Shown here: positions 28,536-38,500 of the stretch, in pieces
Layout of the letters: the number at the start of each line of letters is the position of its first letter
Position numbering within the stretch: position 1 is the first letter of the stretch
DNA from: Hydrogenophaga sp. PAMC20947
GTDB lineage: Bacteria > Pseudomonadota > Gammaproteobacteria > Burkholderiales > Burkholderiaceae_C
NCBI RefSeq assembly: GCF_004795855.1
Contig: NZ_CP039252.1
Span: 3,472,001 to 3,536,000 of the forward strand
DNA: 64,000 nt
Reading direction: 5' to 3'
Position numbers and translations under genes: made by a program
Notes under the pieces: generated by a model
The model's database searches: none
Seen by the model: the letters and a program-made list of their open reading frames with translations, nothing else
What the model was told of the DNA's origin: nothing

Positions 28536-29159
28536 TCAAGCCCGCAAATGACGCACGACCATTTCCCGCAGCAGCGGCAATTGGCCATGGAAAAAATGTC
28601 CGCCGCCCGGGATCACCAGAACGGGCAAGGATTGGGGCCTGGCCCAGTCCATCGCCGAAGCCAGCGGGACGGTGTCGTCCGCTTCGCCATGGATGACCAA
28701 TGTGCACGGATGAAGTTCCGGAGCGACGGGCGCGGTGTCGAAACGGCTGGTCGCGGTACCGACCAGCACCAGTTGCTGCAGATCGCGGCTGGGGTGAAGG
28801 CGCGCTGCGGCGTTGCTGGTCACAAATGCGCCAAACGAAAATCCGGCGAGACACAAGGGCCCTTCGGGCGCAAAGGCCTCCACAACGGCCAGCAGGTCGT
28901 CACATTCGCCACGCCCTTCATCCCAGAGACCAGCGCTCTGCCCCACACCGCGAAAATTGAAGCGCACGGCGGTCCACCCGGTGAGCACACAGGCACGGGC
29001 CAGGGTCTGAACCACTTTGTTGGTCAGGGTGCCGCCGTGCAAGGGATGGGGATGGGCCAGGACGGCTGTGCCGCGGGAGATGCCTGCGGGGCGGTCGATC
29101 GCGATCTCGATAGCACCCCAGGGGCCGGGGTGGATGAGGTTTTCGGTTTGTGCGTTCAT
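28536..29159 (-). CDS. Alpha/beta hydrolase
   Basis: A 207-residue protein from the ATG at 29159 (MNAQTENLIHPGPWGAIEIA). HPHPLHGGTLTNKVVQTLAR gives an oxyanion-type HPHPxxGG start, the nucleophile elbow is AGFSFGAFVTSNAA (GFSFG), the acid is in VIHGEADDTVPL, and the His is in PGGGHFFHGQLPLL. This is the family of small hydrolases without a lid. Its start is seven bases downstream of the ferredoxin-like gene, so they are one operon. The substrate is unknown. Confidence 0.9.
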   Translation of the reverse strand: MNAQTENLIHPGPWGAIEIAIDRPAGISRGTAVLAHPHPLHGGTLTNKVVQTLARACVLTGWTAVRFNFRGVGQSAGLWDEGRGECDDLLAVVEAFAPEGPLCLAGFSFGAFVTSNAAARLHPSRDLQQLVLVGTATSRFDTAPVAPELHPCTLVIHGEADDTVPLASAMDWARPQSLPVLVIPGGGHFFHGQLPLLREMVVRHLRA

Positions 29160-29166
29160 TGCGTGA

Positions 29167-29508
29167 TCAGCGGCCCACGTCTGGGGGCGTGACCAGGCGC
29201 TCAACCACCACGCCGTCGCGCAGATGGGATTGCACGATCTCGTCGATGTCGCTCTCGTCGACGTAGCTGTACCAGACCGCTTCGGGATAGACCACGGCGA
29301 TGGGGCCGCCGGCGCAACGGTCAAGGCAGCCCGCCTTGTTGACCCGCACCTTGCCCTGCCCCAGCAATCCCAGCGATTTCGCCTGGGACTTACACCGATC
29401 AAACGCGGCCTGGGCCTTGTGCTGCGCGCAGCAGTTCTCACCGCCTTCGCGCTGATTGAGGCAGAAGAAGATGTGGCGCTGGTAGTAAGAAGAAGGGTCC
29501 TGGTCCAT
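29167..29508 (-). CDS. Thioredoxin-like [2Fe-2S] ferredoxin
   Basis: A 113-residue protein with cysteines in FFCLNQREGGENCCAQH and in VNKAGCLDRCAGGPIAVVYP, the pattern of thioredoxin-fold 2Fe-2S ferredoxins (as in the NuoE C-terminal half and Aquifex Fd4). One pair lies in the first third and one around residues 59-63. It may be a small electron carrier or sensor. It is cotranscribed with the hydrolase gene downstream (seven-base gap), a pairing often seen in Burkholderiales. Confidence 0.9.
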   Translation of the reverse strand: MDQDPSSYYQRHIFFCLNQREGGENCCAQHKAQAAFDRCKSQAKSLGLLGQGKVRVNKAGCLDRCAGGPIAVVYPEAVWYSYVDESDIDEIVQSHLRDGVVVERLVTPPDVGR

Positions 29509-29592
29509 GGCTTGATTCTAGGAGACTGCCGGTTATGACAACGTTACAGATGAAAAGCCACTGTCGATCGCCAGACCCGGGGCTGTGCTTCC

Positions 29593-30696
29593 TCACGCCG
29601 ATGTGGGCGCAGGCGGACGCGCCAGGGCCCGCAGACCGAGGAACAGTGCGACAAAGGGCCAGATCCAGCCCAGCCACTGGGACAAGCCATGAAAGCGGAT
29701 GAAACGCCCCTGCTCCCACAGATGGAGGGATTCTTCAAAATAGGGGCTGTCGGGCGCACTGTTGAGCAAGGTGAGGAACGTGACCAGGAAAAGCAGCATC
29801 AGCAACTGACACCATCGTTCGGGCAGACCCAGGGTTAAAAGACCACCCGCCAGGGCCATGAGCAAGCCCAGCTCGGCTTGCGGCGTGAGCCAGGCCCAGG
29901 CTTGTGCCGGCCCGAAGGTCAGGGCCGAGGACAGGGCGGCCGCGCCCAGCGCGCACACAAAGAACAGGCACAAGAACACGCCCCGGCGCCAAGCGGTGCG
30001 CACGTCTGCGTAGCCCATCAACAAGGGCGTCAACAACGCCAGCCCCACACAAAAGGCCTCGGCCAACAGGCTCAGGGGCGCTGGCGGGGCGGGTCGCACA
30101 GGCAGCCAAGCCAGGAATGGCGTGCCATCCAGCAATCGAACCAACCCCGTCTCCACCCGGGTCCAGACCTGCCCCAAGCCATAAGGCACGGATACCGGGT
30201 ACAACAAAGCCATTGGCCACAAAGCCAGCAGCACCAGCGATCCCTGGGCGTGCGGCACCAGCCAATCGGCCCGGAGCTGGCTCCAGCGCCGCAACCCACC
30301 CAAGCGTTCCAAAAGCACTGCGGCGGTGGCGCCCATCACCGCACCGCCAGCGTTCAACGCCAGATCGAGGTTGGACGGCACGCGCATGGGCAGGTACGAC
30401 TGCACCGATTCGATGAGCAGCGAGAGGATCGCGGGCACCCCGGCCGCCACAGGCCAGGACCAGCGACCGGCTCCCGAGCGCAGCATGGCCAGTGCGACCA
30501 GAAAGCCCAAAGGGGCATAACCCAGCAGGTTGGCTACCACGTCAAAACGGGTCCAGTATTTGGGCCACGGCTCATTGATGAAGTGCAGGGGCTGCGCGCC
30601 CTGGAACCGCCAGCCCTCAAATGGATACAGGCTCGCATACAGCACCAGCGCGGCAAACACCAGCGCCAGCGGCCAGGCAGAGGAGCGCTGGTTCAT
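29593..30696 (-). CDS. VanZ-family membrane protein with extended C-terminal half
   Basis: The ATG at 30696 (MNQRSSAWPLALVFAALVLY) gives 367 residues. The first 170 residues form the VanZ domain (LYASLYPFEGWRFQG, RFDVVANLLGYAPLGFLVA and LLIESVQSYLPMRVPSNLD with the conserved Asp/Glu and Gln residues). The second half has about six further hydrophobic helices. VanZ-domain proteins include a teicoplanin-resistance protein, but the general role is unknown. It ends 84 bp from the ferredoxin-like gene. Confidence 0.9.
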   Translation of the reverse strand: MNQRSSAWPLALVFAALVLYASLYPFEGWRFQGAQPLHFINEPWPKYWTRFDVVANLLGYAPLGFLVALAMLRSGAGRWSWPVAAGVPAILSLLIESVQSYLPMRVPSNLDLALNAGGAVMGATAAVLLERLGGLRRWSQLRADWLVPHAQGSLVLLALWPMALLYPVSVPYGLGQVWTRVETGLVRLLDGTPFLAWLPVRPAPPAPLSLLAEAFCVGLALLTPLLMGYADVRTAWRRGVFLCLFFVCALGAAALSSALTFGPAQAWAWLTPQAELGLLMALAGGLLTLGLPERWCQLLMLLFLVTFLTLLNSAPDSPYFEESLHLWEQGRFIRFHGLSQWLGWIWPFVALFLGLRALARPPAPTSA

Positions 30697-30721
30697 GTCC
30701 GTCCGGGGCCTGTTGACCCGC

Positions 30722-31150
30722 TCAGAAAGGTTTGACCACAACCAGCACCACCACGACCACGAGCATGATCACCGGCGCCTCGTTGAACCACCGGTACCAC
30801 ACGTGGTTGCGGCGGTTGTTGCCCAGCTCAAACTTGCGCAGCATCACGCCACAAGCGTGGTGATAGCCCAGCACCAGCAGCACGGTCAGCAATTTGGCGT
30901 GCATCCAGCCATTGCCGGGGCCCAGCCCAATCCCGTAATACAGCCACAACAGCAAACCCAGGATCAATGCCGGCACTGCCAGAAGGGTCGTAAAGCGCAT
31001 GAGCTTGCGCGCCATGAGCAGCAGTCGCTCGCGCTCTGCCACGCTCTCTGACGGCACCATCGCCAGATTGACAAAGATGCGAGGCAAGTAAAAGAGGCCA
31101 GCAAACCAGCTGGCTACAAAGACGATGTGAAAGGATTTGACCCAAAGCAT
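30722..31150 (-). CDS. hemJ: HemJ-type protoporphyrinogen IX oxidase (CopD-like membrane protein)
   Basis: A 142-residue protein with four membrane helices. It starts MLWVKSFHIVFVASWFAGLF, holding the conserved His and the WFAGLFYLPR motif of HemJ; the second conserved region is LLWLYYGIGLGPGNGWMHAK with His and Lys, and the third YHHACGVMLRKFE. HemJ oxidises protoporphyrinogen IX to protoporphyrin IX for heme synthesis, using a heme b group. hemB, an earlier step of the same pathway, lies 1.8 kb away on the other strand, which supports the call. Confidence 0.88.
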   Translation of the reverse strand: MLWVKSFHIVFVASWFAGLFYLPRIFVNLAMVPSESVAERERLLLMARKLMRFTTLLAVPALILGLLLWLYYGIGLGPGNGWMHAKLLTVLLVLGYHHACGVMLRKFELGNNRRNHVWYRWFNEAPVIMLVVVVVLVVVKPF

Positions 31151-31244
31151 GAGGGGCAGTGTAGTGCGCTACCGAGACACTTTCACGACGATCCCCCGCA
31201 AAGCAAGGGCATCTGAAAACCAGCGCATGAAAAAACAGCAGACG

Positions 31245-31274
31245 AAAAAAAACCCAGCCTTTGAGGGGCCGGGT
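31245..31274 (-). terminator. Intrinsic terminator of the kinase-like gene
   Basis: On the minus strand ACCCGGCC and GGCTGGGT form an 8-bp stem (one G-U pair), followed by a run of seven to eight T residues. It lies 170 bp after the stop codon of the gene at 31446-32579 and before hemJ. The rest of the 295-bp gap (31151-31445) holds no visible gene. Confidence 0.8.
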
Positions 31275-31445
31275 CAGGAAGCCTTTTTGCTGTCACACAC
31301 TAAGGCACCCGCTCAGGGAGGAAAAGCGGGGAGCCGCCCAGAAGGACAGCCCGGTGCAATGTTACAACAAAAATCGGTTTTCCGACGTGAAACCTGTCAA
31401 ATCTGACAGGGTGTCCGCACAAATCAAAATCTGAATACCTCCAAC

Positions 31446-32579
31446 TTACATCATCTTCGCCAACTCAAACATCACGGCGGTGCCCAGGGCCTCCCGAATG
31501 TTGCCGCGACCGACCTTGGCCATTGAAAACTCACCGAATCCGGACATGTCAAAAGAACTGTCATCAGGCGAAATTTCCACGAAGGGGAACTCAAACACCT
31601 CCCTCAACAGCTCATCGCGGAATTTTTCGAAGTCTTCGTCTTTGATTTCTGAGTCCACAACGATGAGGTTGGGCATGCGGCCTTTGAGAGCGTCGCGGGC
31701 TTGTTGGAAGTCCACCACACTGTCAGAGGAAATACCAATCTCCCGCAGGGCATCGCGCACATCGGCACGGATCTGCAAGCTGGGGGAAATGGTCAGAACG
31801 TAGGTGCCAGCCAAGGACTTGAACATCGACGAATGCTCGTCGGACAGGTCCACCGCCGAAATGCCATCAACAGCTTGGACTGTGCGGGTGAACATGGCGG
31901 TAAAACTCACGCCTTCGCTGGTCTGATCGCGCTCGATCTCGATGCCACCGGCGCCCAAAGCGATCTGGCGAATCAGCATCCAGCTGAGGCTGTCAGACGT
32001 TGCCGCGCTTGAGGGTGGCACACCGTCGTTGGAGACCCGCATCTGCAGGCGGGCATGTTGAGGCCAGGCGTTGAGATCGAGGCGCAGGTCAACGCGGTTG
32101 CCAAACGGCAAGCCCCAGTCGAGCACAGCATTGAGGAAGGTATGGGCCACGGTGGGATCGATCAGCACCTCGACCGGCTTGAACTTGCGGCGCAAGGCAA
32201 TGCCCAAGATGCCGAGCTCCTGCTTGCGCTCCTGCAAAACGCCTTCGGCCAGCTGGGCCATGTCCACTTTTTCGTGGGACTGGCGGATGCGCCCGGCGTA
32301 AAAGCGGTGGATTTGCTGTGCGCTGACCCCGGCGAGCTTGATGCGTTCGGCGGGGATGCTGAGCGCGCGATGCTCCAGCTTGTTGATTCGGCCTTTGGCC
32401 AGCAACTGGTCGGCCTGATTTTGCAGGCTGCTGACGCCCTCGGTGAACTGGTCTGCCAGCGCAGCGACCAGCTCGGGCCAATGGTCATCCAAGGACCAGC
32501 TCTCTGCGTCAGGCGTTCCGGCGGCGGCCGTGCGGGTCGCGCCAGAGGGAGGGTTGTTGGTTTTTTTGGTGGGCAGCAT
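31446..32579 (-). CDS. Degenerate histidine-kinase-like protein with C-terminal receiver-like domain
   Basis: A 377-residue soluble protein from the ATG at 32579 (MLPTKKTNNPPSGATRTAAA). Residues about 40-130 form long helices like a dimerisation domain, but without the H-E-x-R-x-P box. Residues about 140-235 resemble a GHKL ATPase domain, with HTFLNAVLDWGLPFG in N-box position and RVSNDGV in place of the D-x-G-x-G loop, so ATP binding is doubtful. The tail from about 260 resembles a receiver: NLIVVDSEIKDEDF holds the Asp, but the acidic pair at its start is missing. It is divergent from hemB. Function unknown; it may be a scaffold or phosphate acceptor. Confidence 0.72.
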   Translation of the reverse strand: MLPTKKTNNPPSGATRTAAAGTPDAESWSLDDHWPELVAALADQFTEGVSSLQNQADQLLAKGRINKLEHRALSIPAERIKLAGVSAQQIHRFYAGRIRQSHEKVDMAQLAEGVLQERKQELGILGIALRRKFKPVEVLIDPTVAHTFLNAVLDWGLPFGNRVDLRLDLNAWPQHARLQMRVSNDGVPPSSAATSDSLSWMLIRQIALGAGGIEIERDQTSEGVSFTAMFTRTVQAVDGISAVDLSDEHSSMFKSLAGTYVLTISPSLQIRADVRDALREIGISSDSVVDFQQARDALKGRMPNLIVVDSEIKDEDFEKFRDELLREVFEFPFVEISPDDSSFDMSGFGEFSMAKVGRGNIREALGTAVMFELAKMM

Positions 32580-33912
<1,333 letters not shown>

Positions 33913-33936
33913 TCCGCACCGTCCGAGAACACCCAC

Positions 33937-35061
33937 TTGCGTTGCTTCCACATCCAGCCCCATGGCGTCACCGAGCTCCCCGGGTGCCCTGAGCGAGCGC
34001 CAGCCCACGGTTTTATCTGGATCGCCTGTGGGCGGCGCGAGTTCGAAGTCGAGTTGACCCACATCCAGAACACGTTGCAGGCGGTGACCGGACGGACACT
34101 GCTCGATCTGCACACGTCGGACCTGCTGAACAACCAGCTGCCATCGCACTTTGACTACACATCGGACTACGATGTGCTGGTGTTTCGGCGCCTGACGGCA
34201 GGCCAGACCGAGGCCGATCTGGCTGCCCCAGGCACCCCGCTCAACCAGCCTCTGCGTCGCGGTGGCCCCCCGGTTTTGCGGCGCATTGACACCAGCCCGG
34301 TGGGATTCGCGGTCTTCGACAAGGTGGTTCTTTCCGTGCATCCGGCGGGTTGCGCGGTGCTGGAACATTACGCGCAGCGCATGCTGTCGGCGCCCAGTCT
34401 GGCGACCCCTCACGCGGGTACGCGCAGCGCGGGGAACCACTTGCCCGCCAGCCCGGCCGATTTGATGTTGCGTGTGGTGACCCACATGGTGGACGGCTAC
34501 CTGGATTTGCGCCGCGAACTCACGCGGCAACTCGACCACTGGCAAACCGAGCTGCTCAAGCCCCGGGCGAGATTCCTGAACTGGTCTGCGCTGCTCGACG
34601 CCCGCATGTCGTTGCACCAGCTCGACGACATTTGCGAAGACCAGCACTCGGCGGTGCTGGACTGGATTGAATCGCTCTCGAGCTGGGAAGCCGATGACGA
34701 CACGGGTGGCCAGCGGGGCCTGGAGTTGTTGCGCGTTCGCAGCCGCGATGTGCTGGAGCACATTGAACGGGTGGTGCACCATGTGCGCCGGCTGGAGCAG
34801 AACGCCGAGGCTGCGGTGCAAATGCACTTTTCCCTGCAAAGCAACCGCACCAACGACATCATGCGCACGCTCACGGTGCTCACGGCCGTCTTTCTGCCGC
34901 TGAACCTGATCGCCGGCATTTTCGGCATGAACTTTGAGTTCATTCCCCTGGTTCACCGCCAGGGCGGCTTTTGGTGGGCCATGGGCACCATGGTCTTTAC
35001 CGCAGCGGGACTGAGCGTGTTTTTCTGGCGCAAGCGTTACCTGGAACGCTCGGCTCGTTGA
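33937..35061 (+). CDS. corA: CorA-family magnesium/divalent cation transporter
   Basis: A 374-residue protein. It must start with the TTG at 33937, because an in-frame stop (of hemB) lies at 33910-33912 and no other start is available before the homologous region. The N-terminal cytoplasmic domain is followed by a long helix and two C-terminal membrane helices (LTAVFLPLNLIAGIFGMNFE, with the GMN signature, and WAMGTMVFTAAGLSVFFW). The protein is an inner-membrane Mg2+/Co2+ channel. Mg2+ import next to the Mg-type HemB may be no accident, but this is inference. Confidence 0.93.
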   Translation: MRCFHIQPHGVTELPGCPERAPAHGFIWIACGRREFEVELTHIQNTLQAVTGRTLLDLHTSDLLNNQLPSHFDYTSDYDVLVFRRLTAGQTEADLAAPGTPLNQPLRRGGPPVLRRIDTSPVGFAVFDKVVLSVHPAGCAVLEHYAQRMLSAPSLATPHAGTRSAGNHLPASPADLMLRVVTHMVDGYLDLRRELTRQLDHWQTELLKPRARFLNWSALLDARMSLHQLDDICEDQHSAVLDWIESLSSWEADDDTGGQRGLELLRVRSRDVLEHIERVVHHVRRLEQNAEAAVQMHFSLQSNRTNDIMRTLTVLTAVFLPLNLIAGIFGMNFEFIPLVHRQGGFWWAMGTMVFTAAGLSVFFWRKRYLERSAR

Positions 35062-35113
35062 TCCGGAGGGCCGCGCGTGAAAGGCAAAGACGGCCCCTGC
35101 CCGCTTCGGTCGC

Positions 35114-35797
35114 TCAAGCGAGGTGCTGTTTGAAGAATGCCAGCGTGCGCTGACGTGCCAACTGGGCCGCAGCTTCGTTGTAGGACTTCCGCTGGTCACA
35201 GTTGAAACCATGGTTGGCGGCGTACACGTGAACCTCGACCTGGGGCTTCGCCTGTCGAAACGACTCCACGGTTTCCAGGGGAATCCAGTGATCCTGATCG
35301 CCGAAATGCGCCAGCACGGGGACCTGCGGCTGGCGCACGGCTTCGCCACCCGCCGTCATGCCGCCGCCGTAGTACGGCACAGCGGCTGACAAGCCAGTCA
35401 ATGTACAAGCCGAGCGCCACGTCAACAGGCCGCCCCAGCAATAGCCTACGATGCCCACTTTCCCCGCTTTGGCCGCCTCCACGATGGCGGCCTGGATATC
35501 TTGCAGGACACCAGGTGCAGGCAGGGCTTCCACCGCCGTCTTGAGGCCCATCCCCTCCCCCATATCAGCCTCGGTGTACCCCAGGGCCACATCGGGCCGG
35601 ACGCGGTGGAAGGTGGCGGGCGCGACCACTCGGTAGCCTTCGGCGGCATAACTATCCGCCACAGCGCGGATATGACTGTTGACACCAAAGATCTCCTGCA
35701 ACAAGACGATGCCGCCCTTGGGCGACCCAGCGGGCTCAGCCACGTAGGCAGGAAAAGAAAAGCCGTCGGCGGCGGTGAGCGTGGTGGGGTGGCCCAT
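35114..35797 (-). CDS. Dienelactone hydrolase family protein
   Basis: A 227-residue alpha/beta hydrolase. The triad of the family is Cys in GIVGYCWGGLLTWRSA, Asp in HFGDQDHWIPLE and His in YAANHGFNCDQR. The start MGHPTTLTAADGFSFPAYVA is typical. Dienelactone hydrolases open lactones formed from chlorocatechol ring cleavage, but many family members act on other esters. It is a single gene converging on corA, followed 37 bp upstream by an isomerase-like gene on the same strand. Confidence 0.93.
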   Translation of the reverse strand: MGHPTTLTAADGFSFPAYVAEPAGSPKGGIVLLQEIFGVNSHIRAVADSYAAEGYRVVAPATFHRVRPDVALGYTEADMGEGMGLKTAVEALPAPGVLQDIQAAIVEAAKAGKVGIVGYCWGGLLTWRSACTLTGLSAAVPYYGGGMTAGGEAVRQPQVPVLAHFGDQDHWIPLETVESFRQAKPQVEVHVYAANHGFNCDQRKSYNEAAAQLARQRTLAFFKQHLA

Positions 35798-35834
35798 GGT
35801 GGTCTCCTGTCGGCGATGAAATGAAAACGGATGA

Positions 35835-36434
35835 TCAGGCGTGCAAGCGGCGCTTCACAAAGTCCAGCCGGTCCTGGCCCCAGAAGAGCTCACCGTCGAT
35901 CACGTAGCTGGGCGCGCCAAACACCCCGGCGTCTTTGGCGGCCTGGGTGTTCTGTTCATAACGGGCCTGCACATCGGCCTCCTGCGAGCGCTGCAGCAAG
36001 CCAGCGTCCAGCCCGCACTCGGCCAGCAATTCGCCCAATACGGCGGCATCGGCGATGTTGCGCTCCTGAACCCAGACAGCCGTGCATATGGCACCCGTCA
36101 GCGCCATGGCGGCGTTGCTGCCTTTGGTCATTTCGGCGGCGACGATGAGGCGCGCCGCGTCGTCAGCGGCCACCGGGAAGAACTGGGGCTGCACGTTCAG
36201 CGGCATTTCCAGTGCTTCGCTGAAGCGTTTGAGTTCCACCAATCGGTAGGCTTGGCGCTGCGGCGCACGCTGGGGCAAGGGCAAGCCGCCCGAGGTTGAA
36301 AACACATCGCCCAGGTTCACCGGCAAAACCCGCACGGTGGCGCCGCGGGCGGCCGCCATCTTTGCCAGCCGCGCGTGGCCCAGGTAAGTCCAAGGGCTGT
36401 TGGGGGCGAAATAGTAGTCCACTGTGTGACGCAT
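35835..36434 (-). CDS. 2-hydroxychromene-2-carboxylate isomerase family (DsbA-fold)
   Basis: A 199-residue protein from the ATG at 36434 (MRHTVDYYFAPNSPWTYLGH); the open frame continues far upstream but only overlaps the divergent SDR gene. YFAPNSPWTYLG is the family's active-site segment with Ser in the position of the DsbA thiol, and AAKDAGVFGAPSYVIDGELF WGQDRL carries the cis-proline loop. These glutathione-dependent isomerases act in naphthalene-type degradation. It is divergent from the SDR gene at 36537 with a 102-bp gap. Confidence 0.92.
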   Translation of the reverse strand: MRHTVDYYFAPNSPWTYLGHARLAKMAAARGATVRVLPVNLGDVFSTSGGLPLPQRAPQRQAYRLVELKRFSEALEMPLNVQPQFFPVAADDAARLIVAAEMTKGSNAAMALTGAICTAVWVQERNIADAAVLGELLAECGLDAGLLQRSQEADVQARYEQNTQAAKDAGVFGAPSYVIDGELFWGQDRLDFVKRRLHA

Positions 36435-36536
36435 GAGATTCTCCAATTGGGGTGAGGGACGGTAAGCTGGAGCTTGAACAACGTCGCCGCGCCCTAGGTT
36501 GTAACCGGTGAGCGCGGCTTTTGCAGGAGACGGGTT

Positions 36537-37283
36537 ATGAATAAAACACTGTTGGTGACCGGTGGCAGCCGAGGCATTGGCGCGGCCACAGCCCTGCTGG
36601 CGGCGCGCTCGGGCTGGTCCGTGGCGGTGAATTACGCAACCAACTCGCTGGCGGCCGACGAAGTGGTGCGCTCCATTCGTGGCGATGGCGGGACCGCCAT
36701 GGCCATTCGGGCGGACGTGGCCGACGAGGCGCAGGTGCTGGCCATGTTCAAAAAGATTGATGCCAAGCTCGGTCCGCTGAGCGGTTTGGTCAACAACGCG
36801 GGCGTGGTGGATGTGAGCGCGCGCATCGATGAAATGAGCGTGGCGCGCTGGCGCCGCATGTTCGACATCAACGTGATCGGCTCCATGCTCTGCGCGCGCG
36901 AAGCCGTGCGGCGCATGAGCACCCGCCATGGCGGCCAAGGTGGCGCCATCGTCAACGTGTCCAGCGCCGCTTCGCGCCTGGGCTCGCCTGGCCAATACGT
37001 GGACTACGCGGCGGCCAAAGGCGCGGTCGATGCCTTCACCATCGGCCTGGCCAAAGAAGTCGCGGCCGAAGGCATCCGCGTCAATGCCGTGCGCCCGGGC
37101 TTGATCGACACCGATATTCATGCCTCTGGCGGCTTGCCGGATCGGGTGAAAGACTTGCAACACCTGGTGCCCATGCAACGCGGAGGTACCGCAGACGAAG
37201 TGGCGCAGTCCATCGTCTGGCTGTTGTCGGACGCCGCCAGCTACACCACCATGAGCCTGCTCGACGTGTCGGGCGGCCGCTGA
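36537..37283 (+). CDS. Short-chain dehydrogenase/reductase
   Basis: A 248-residue classical SDR. The nucleotide-binding motif is VTGGSRGIGAATALLAARSG, NNAG follows, and the catalytic Ser-Tyr-Lys is in VNVSSAASRLGSPGQYVDYAAAK. The start is MNKTLLVTGGSRG with an AGGAG site upstream. It probably uses NADP(H). The MaoC-like gene follows 14 bp later, forming an operon suited to acyl or hydroxyacyl chemistry. Substrate unknown. Confidence 0.94.
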   Translation: MNKTLLVTGGSRGIGAATALLAARSGWSVAVNYATNSLAADEVVRSIRGDGGTAMAIRADVADEAQVLAMFKKIDAKLGPLSGLVNNAGVVDVSARIDEMSVARWRRMFDINVIGSMLCAREAVRRMSTRHGGQGGAIVNVSSAASRLGSPGQYVDYAAAKGAVDAFTIGLAKEVAAEGIRVNAVRPGLIDTDIHASGGLPDRVKDLQHLVPMQRGGTADEVAQSIVWLLSDAASYTTMSLLDVSGGR

Positions 37284-37297
37284 TCTGGAGACATCCA

Positions 37298-37786
37298 ATG
37301 ACCGCCACCACCCCTGAACAAAGCCCCCACATCAAATTCTGGTGGGAAGACCTTGAAATCGGTCAGACCCGGGACCTCGGCACGGTTTCGCCCACCCGCG
37401 AAGAGATCATCAGTTTCGCCAGCCAGTTCGATCCACAACCCTTTCACCTCAGCGATGAAGGCGGCAAGGCCTCGGTGTTCGGCGCCTTGAGCGCCAGCGG
37501 CTGGCATACCTGTGCCATGGCCATGCGCTTGATGGTGACCAACTTCTTGCATGAAAGCTCAAGCCTGGGTTCGCCGGGATTGGAAAACTTGAAATGGACC
37601 AAGCCGGTCTACCCCGGCGACGTATTGCGTTTGCAACACACCATCACCGAGAAGCGCGCCATGAGCAAAAGGCCTGATGTGGGCCTGGTGCGCACGGTGT
37701 GGGAGATGTTCAACCAGCAGGGCGACAAGGTGTTGCACATGGAGGGTTACGGCATGTTTCGCCGCCGTTCACCGGACAAGCTTTGA
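37298..37786 (+). CDS. MaoC-like (hotdog) dehydratase
   Basis: A 162-residue hotdog-fold protein. The hydratase 2 region is FASQFDPQPFHLSDEGGKAS (D-x-x-x-H type, with Asp and His), and LSASGWHTCAMAMRLMVTNF and LKWTKPVYPGDVLRLQHTIT are family blocks. Such proteins hydrate or dehydrate enoyl-CoA thioesters. It is cotranscribed with the upstream SDR gene. The substrate is unknown. Confidence 0.93.
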   Translation: MTATTPEQSPHIKFWWEDLEIGQTRDLGTVSPTREEIISFASQFDPQPFHLSDEGGKASVFGALSASGWHTCAMAMRLMVTNFLHESSSLGSPGLENLKWTKPVYPGDVLRLQHTITEKRAMSKRPDVGLVRTVWEMFNQQGDKVLHMEGYGMFRRRSPDKL

Positions 37787-37876
37787 TAGCCGCAATAACC
37801 GCCGACTGAAAAGTGCGGGCAACAAACCCGCTTCATTGAGGCACCCCATGCACCGCGATGCCCCACAATCGCGCAC

Positions 37877-38500
37877 ATGGATTTTAAGCCCCTCATCACC
37901 CTGCTGGCCATCGTCAACCCGTTGGCGATCGTGCCGTTCTTTATCCACTACACGCAGGGATTCAGCTCCGCGCAGCGCAAGCGCACTATCCTCACCGCCT
38001 CCTTCAGCGCCTTCGTCGTGATCGCGATCTGCGCGATTCTTGGTCTGCAAATTCTCGAATTTTTTGGCATTTCATTGGCCAGTTTTCAAGTCGGGGGGGG
38101 CCTTCTACTGCTGACCTCGGCACTCTCCATGCTCAACGCGCAGCCTGCGGAAGCCAAGGTGACCCAGGAAGAAATGGACGACGCGTCCGCCGCCCGCACC
38201 TCGGTGGCCGTGGTTCCGCTGACCATCCCTTTGCTCACCGGACCTGCCGCGATGTCCACGGTGGTGATTTACGCCGACCAGGCCAAAACCTTCTTCCAGC
38301 ACGCCGCTCTGGTGGGCTACGGGGTAGTGATTGCGCTGGCGACTGCGGTGTGCTTCGCGCTGGCCAAACCCATCGCCCGATTTCTGGGTCAGACCGGGAT
38401 CAACGTGATGACGCGTCTGATGGGTTTGATTTTGGCTGCGCTATCGGTCGAGGTCATGGCCGCTGGACTGATGAAGCTCTTTCCGGCGCTGGCCGGATAA
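37877..38500 (+). CDS. MarC-family inner-membrane protein
   Basis: A 207-residue protein with six hydrophobic helices starting MDFKPLITLLAIVNPLAIVP. VPLTIPLLTGPAAMSTVVIY and the second half ending GINVMTRLMGLILAALSVEV are the two repeats of the NAAT/MarC fold. Despite its name MarC has no proven role in antibiotic resistance. The three tandem 92-bp repeats begin directly after its stop codon. Confidence 0.95.
   Translation: MDFKPLITLLAIVNPLAIVPFFIHYTQGFSSAQRKRTILTASFSAFVVIAICAILGLQILEFFGISLASFQVGGGLLLLTSALSMLNAQPAEAKVTQEEMDDASAARTSVAVVPLTIPLLTGPAAMSTVVIYADQAKTFFQHAALVGYGVVIALATAVCFALAKPIARFLGQTGINVMTRLMGLILAALSVEVMAAGLMKLFPALAG

Noticed and set aside
29528..29560. Pho-box or RstA-box upstream of the ferredoxin-like gene
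   Set aside because: TGTAACG and TTGTCA resemble parts of both, but the spacing fits neither consensus well enough.
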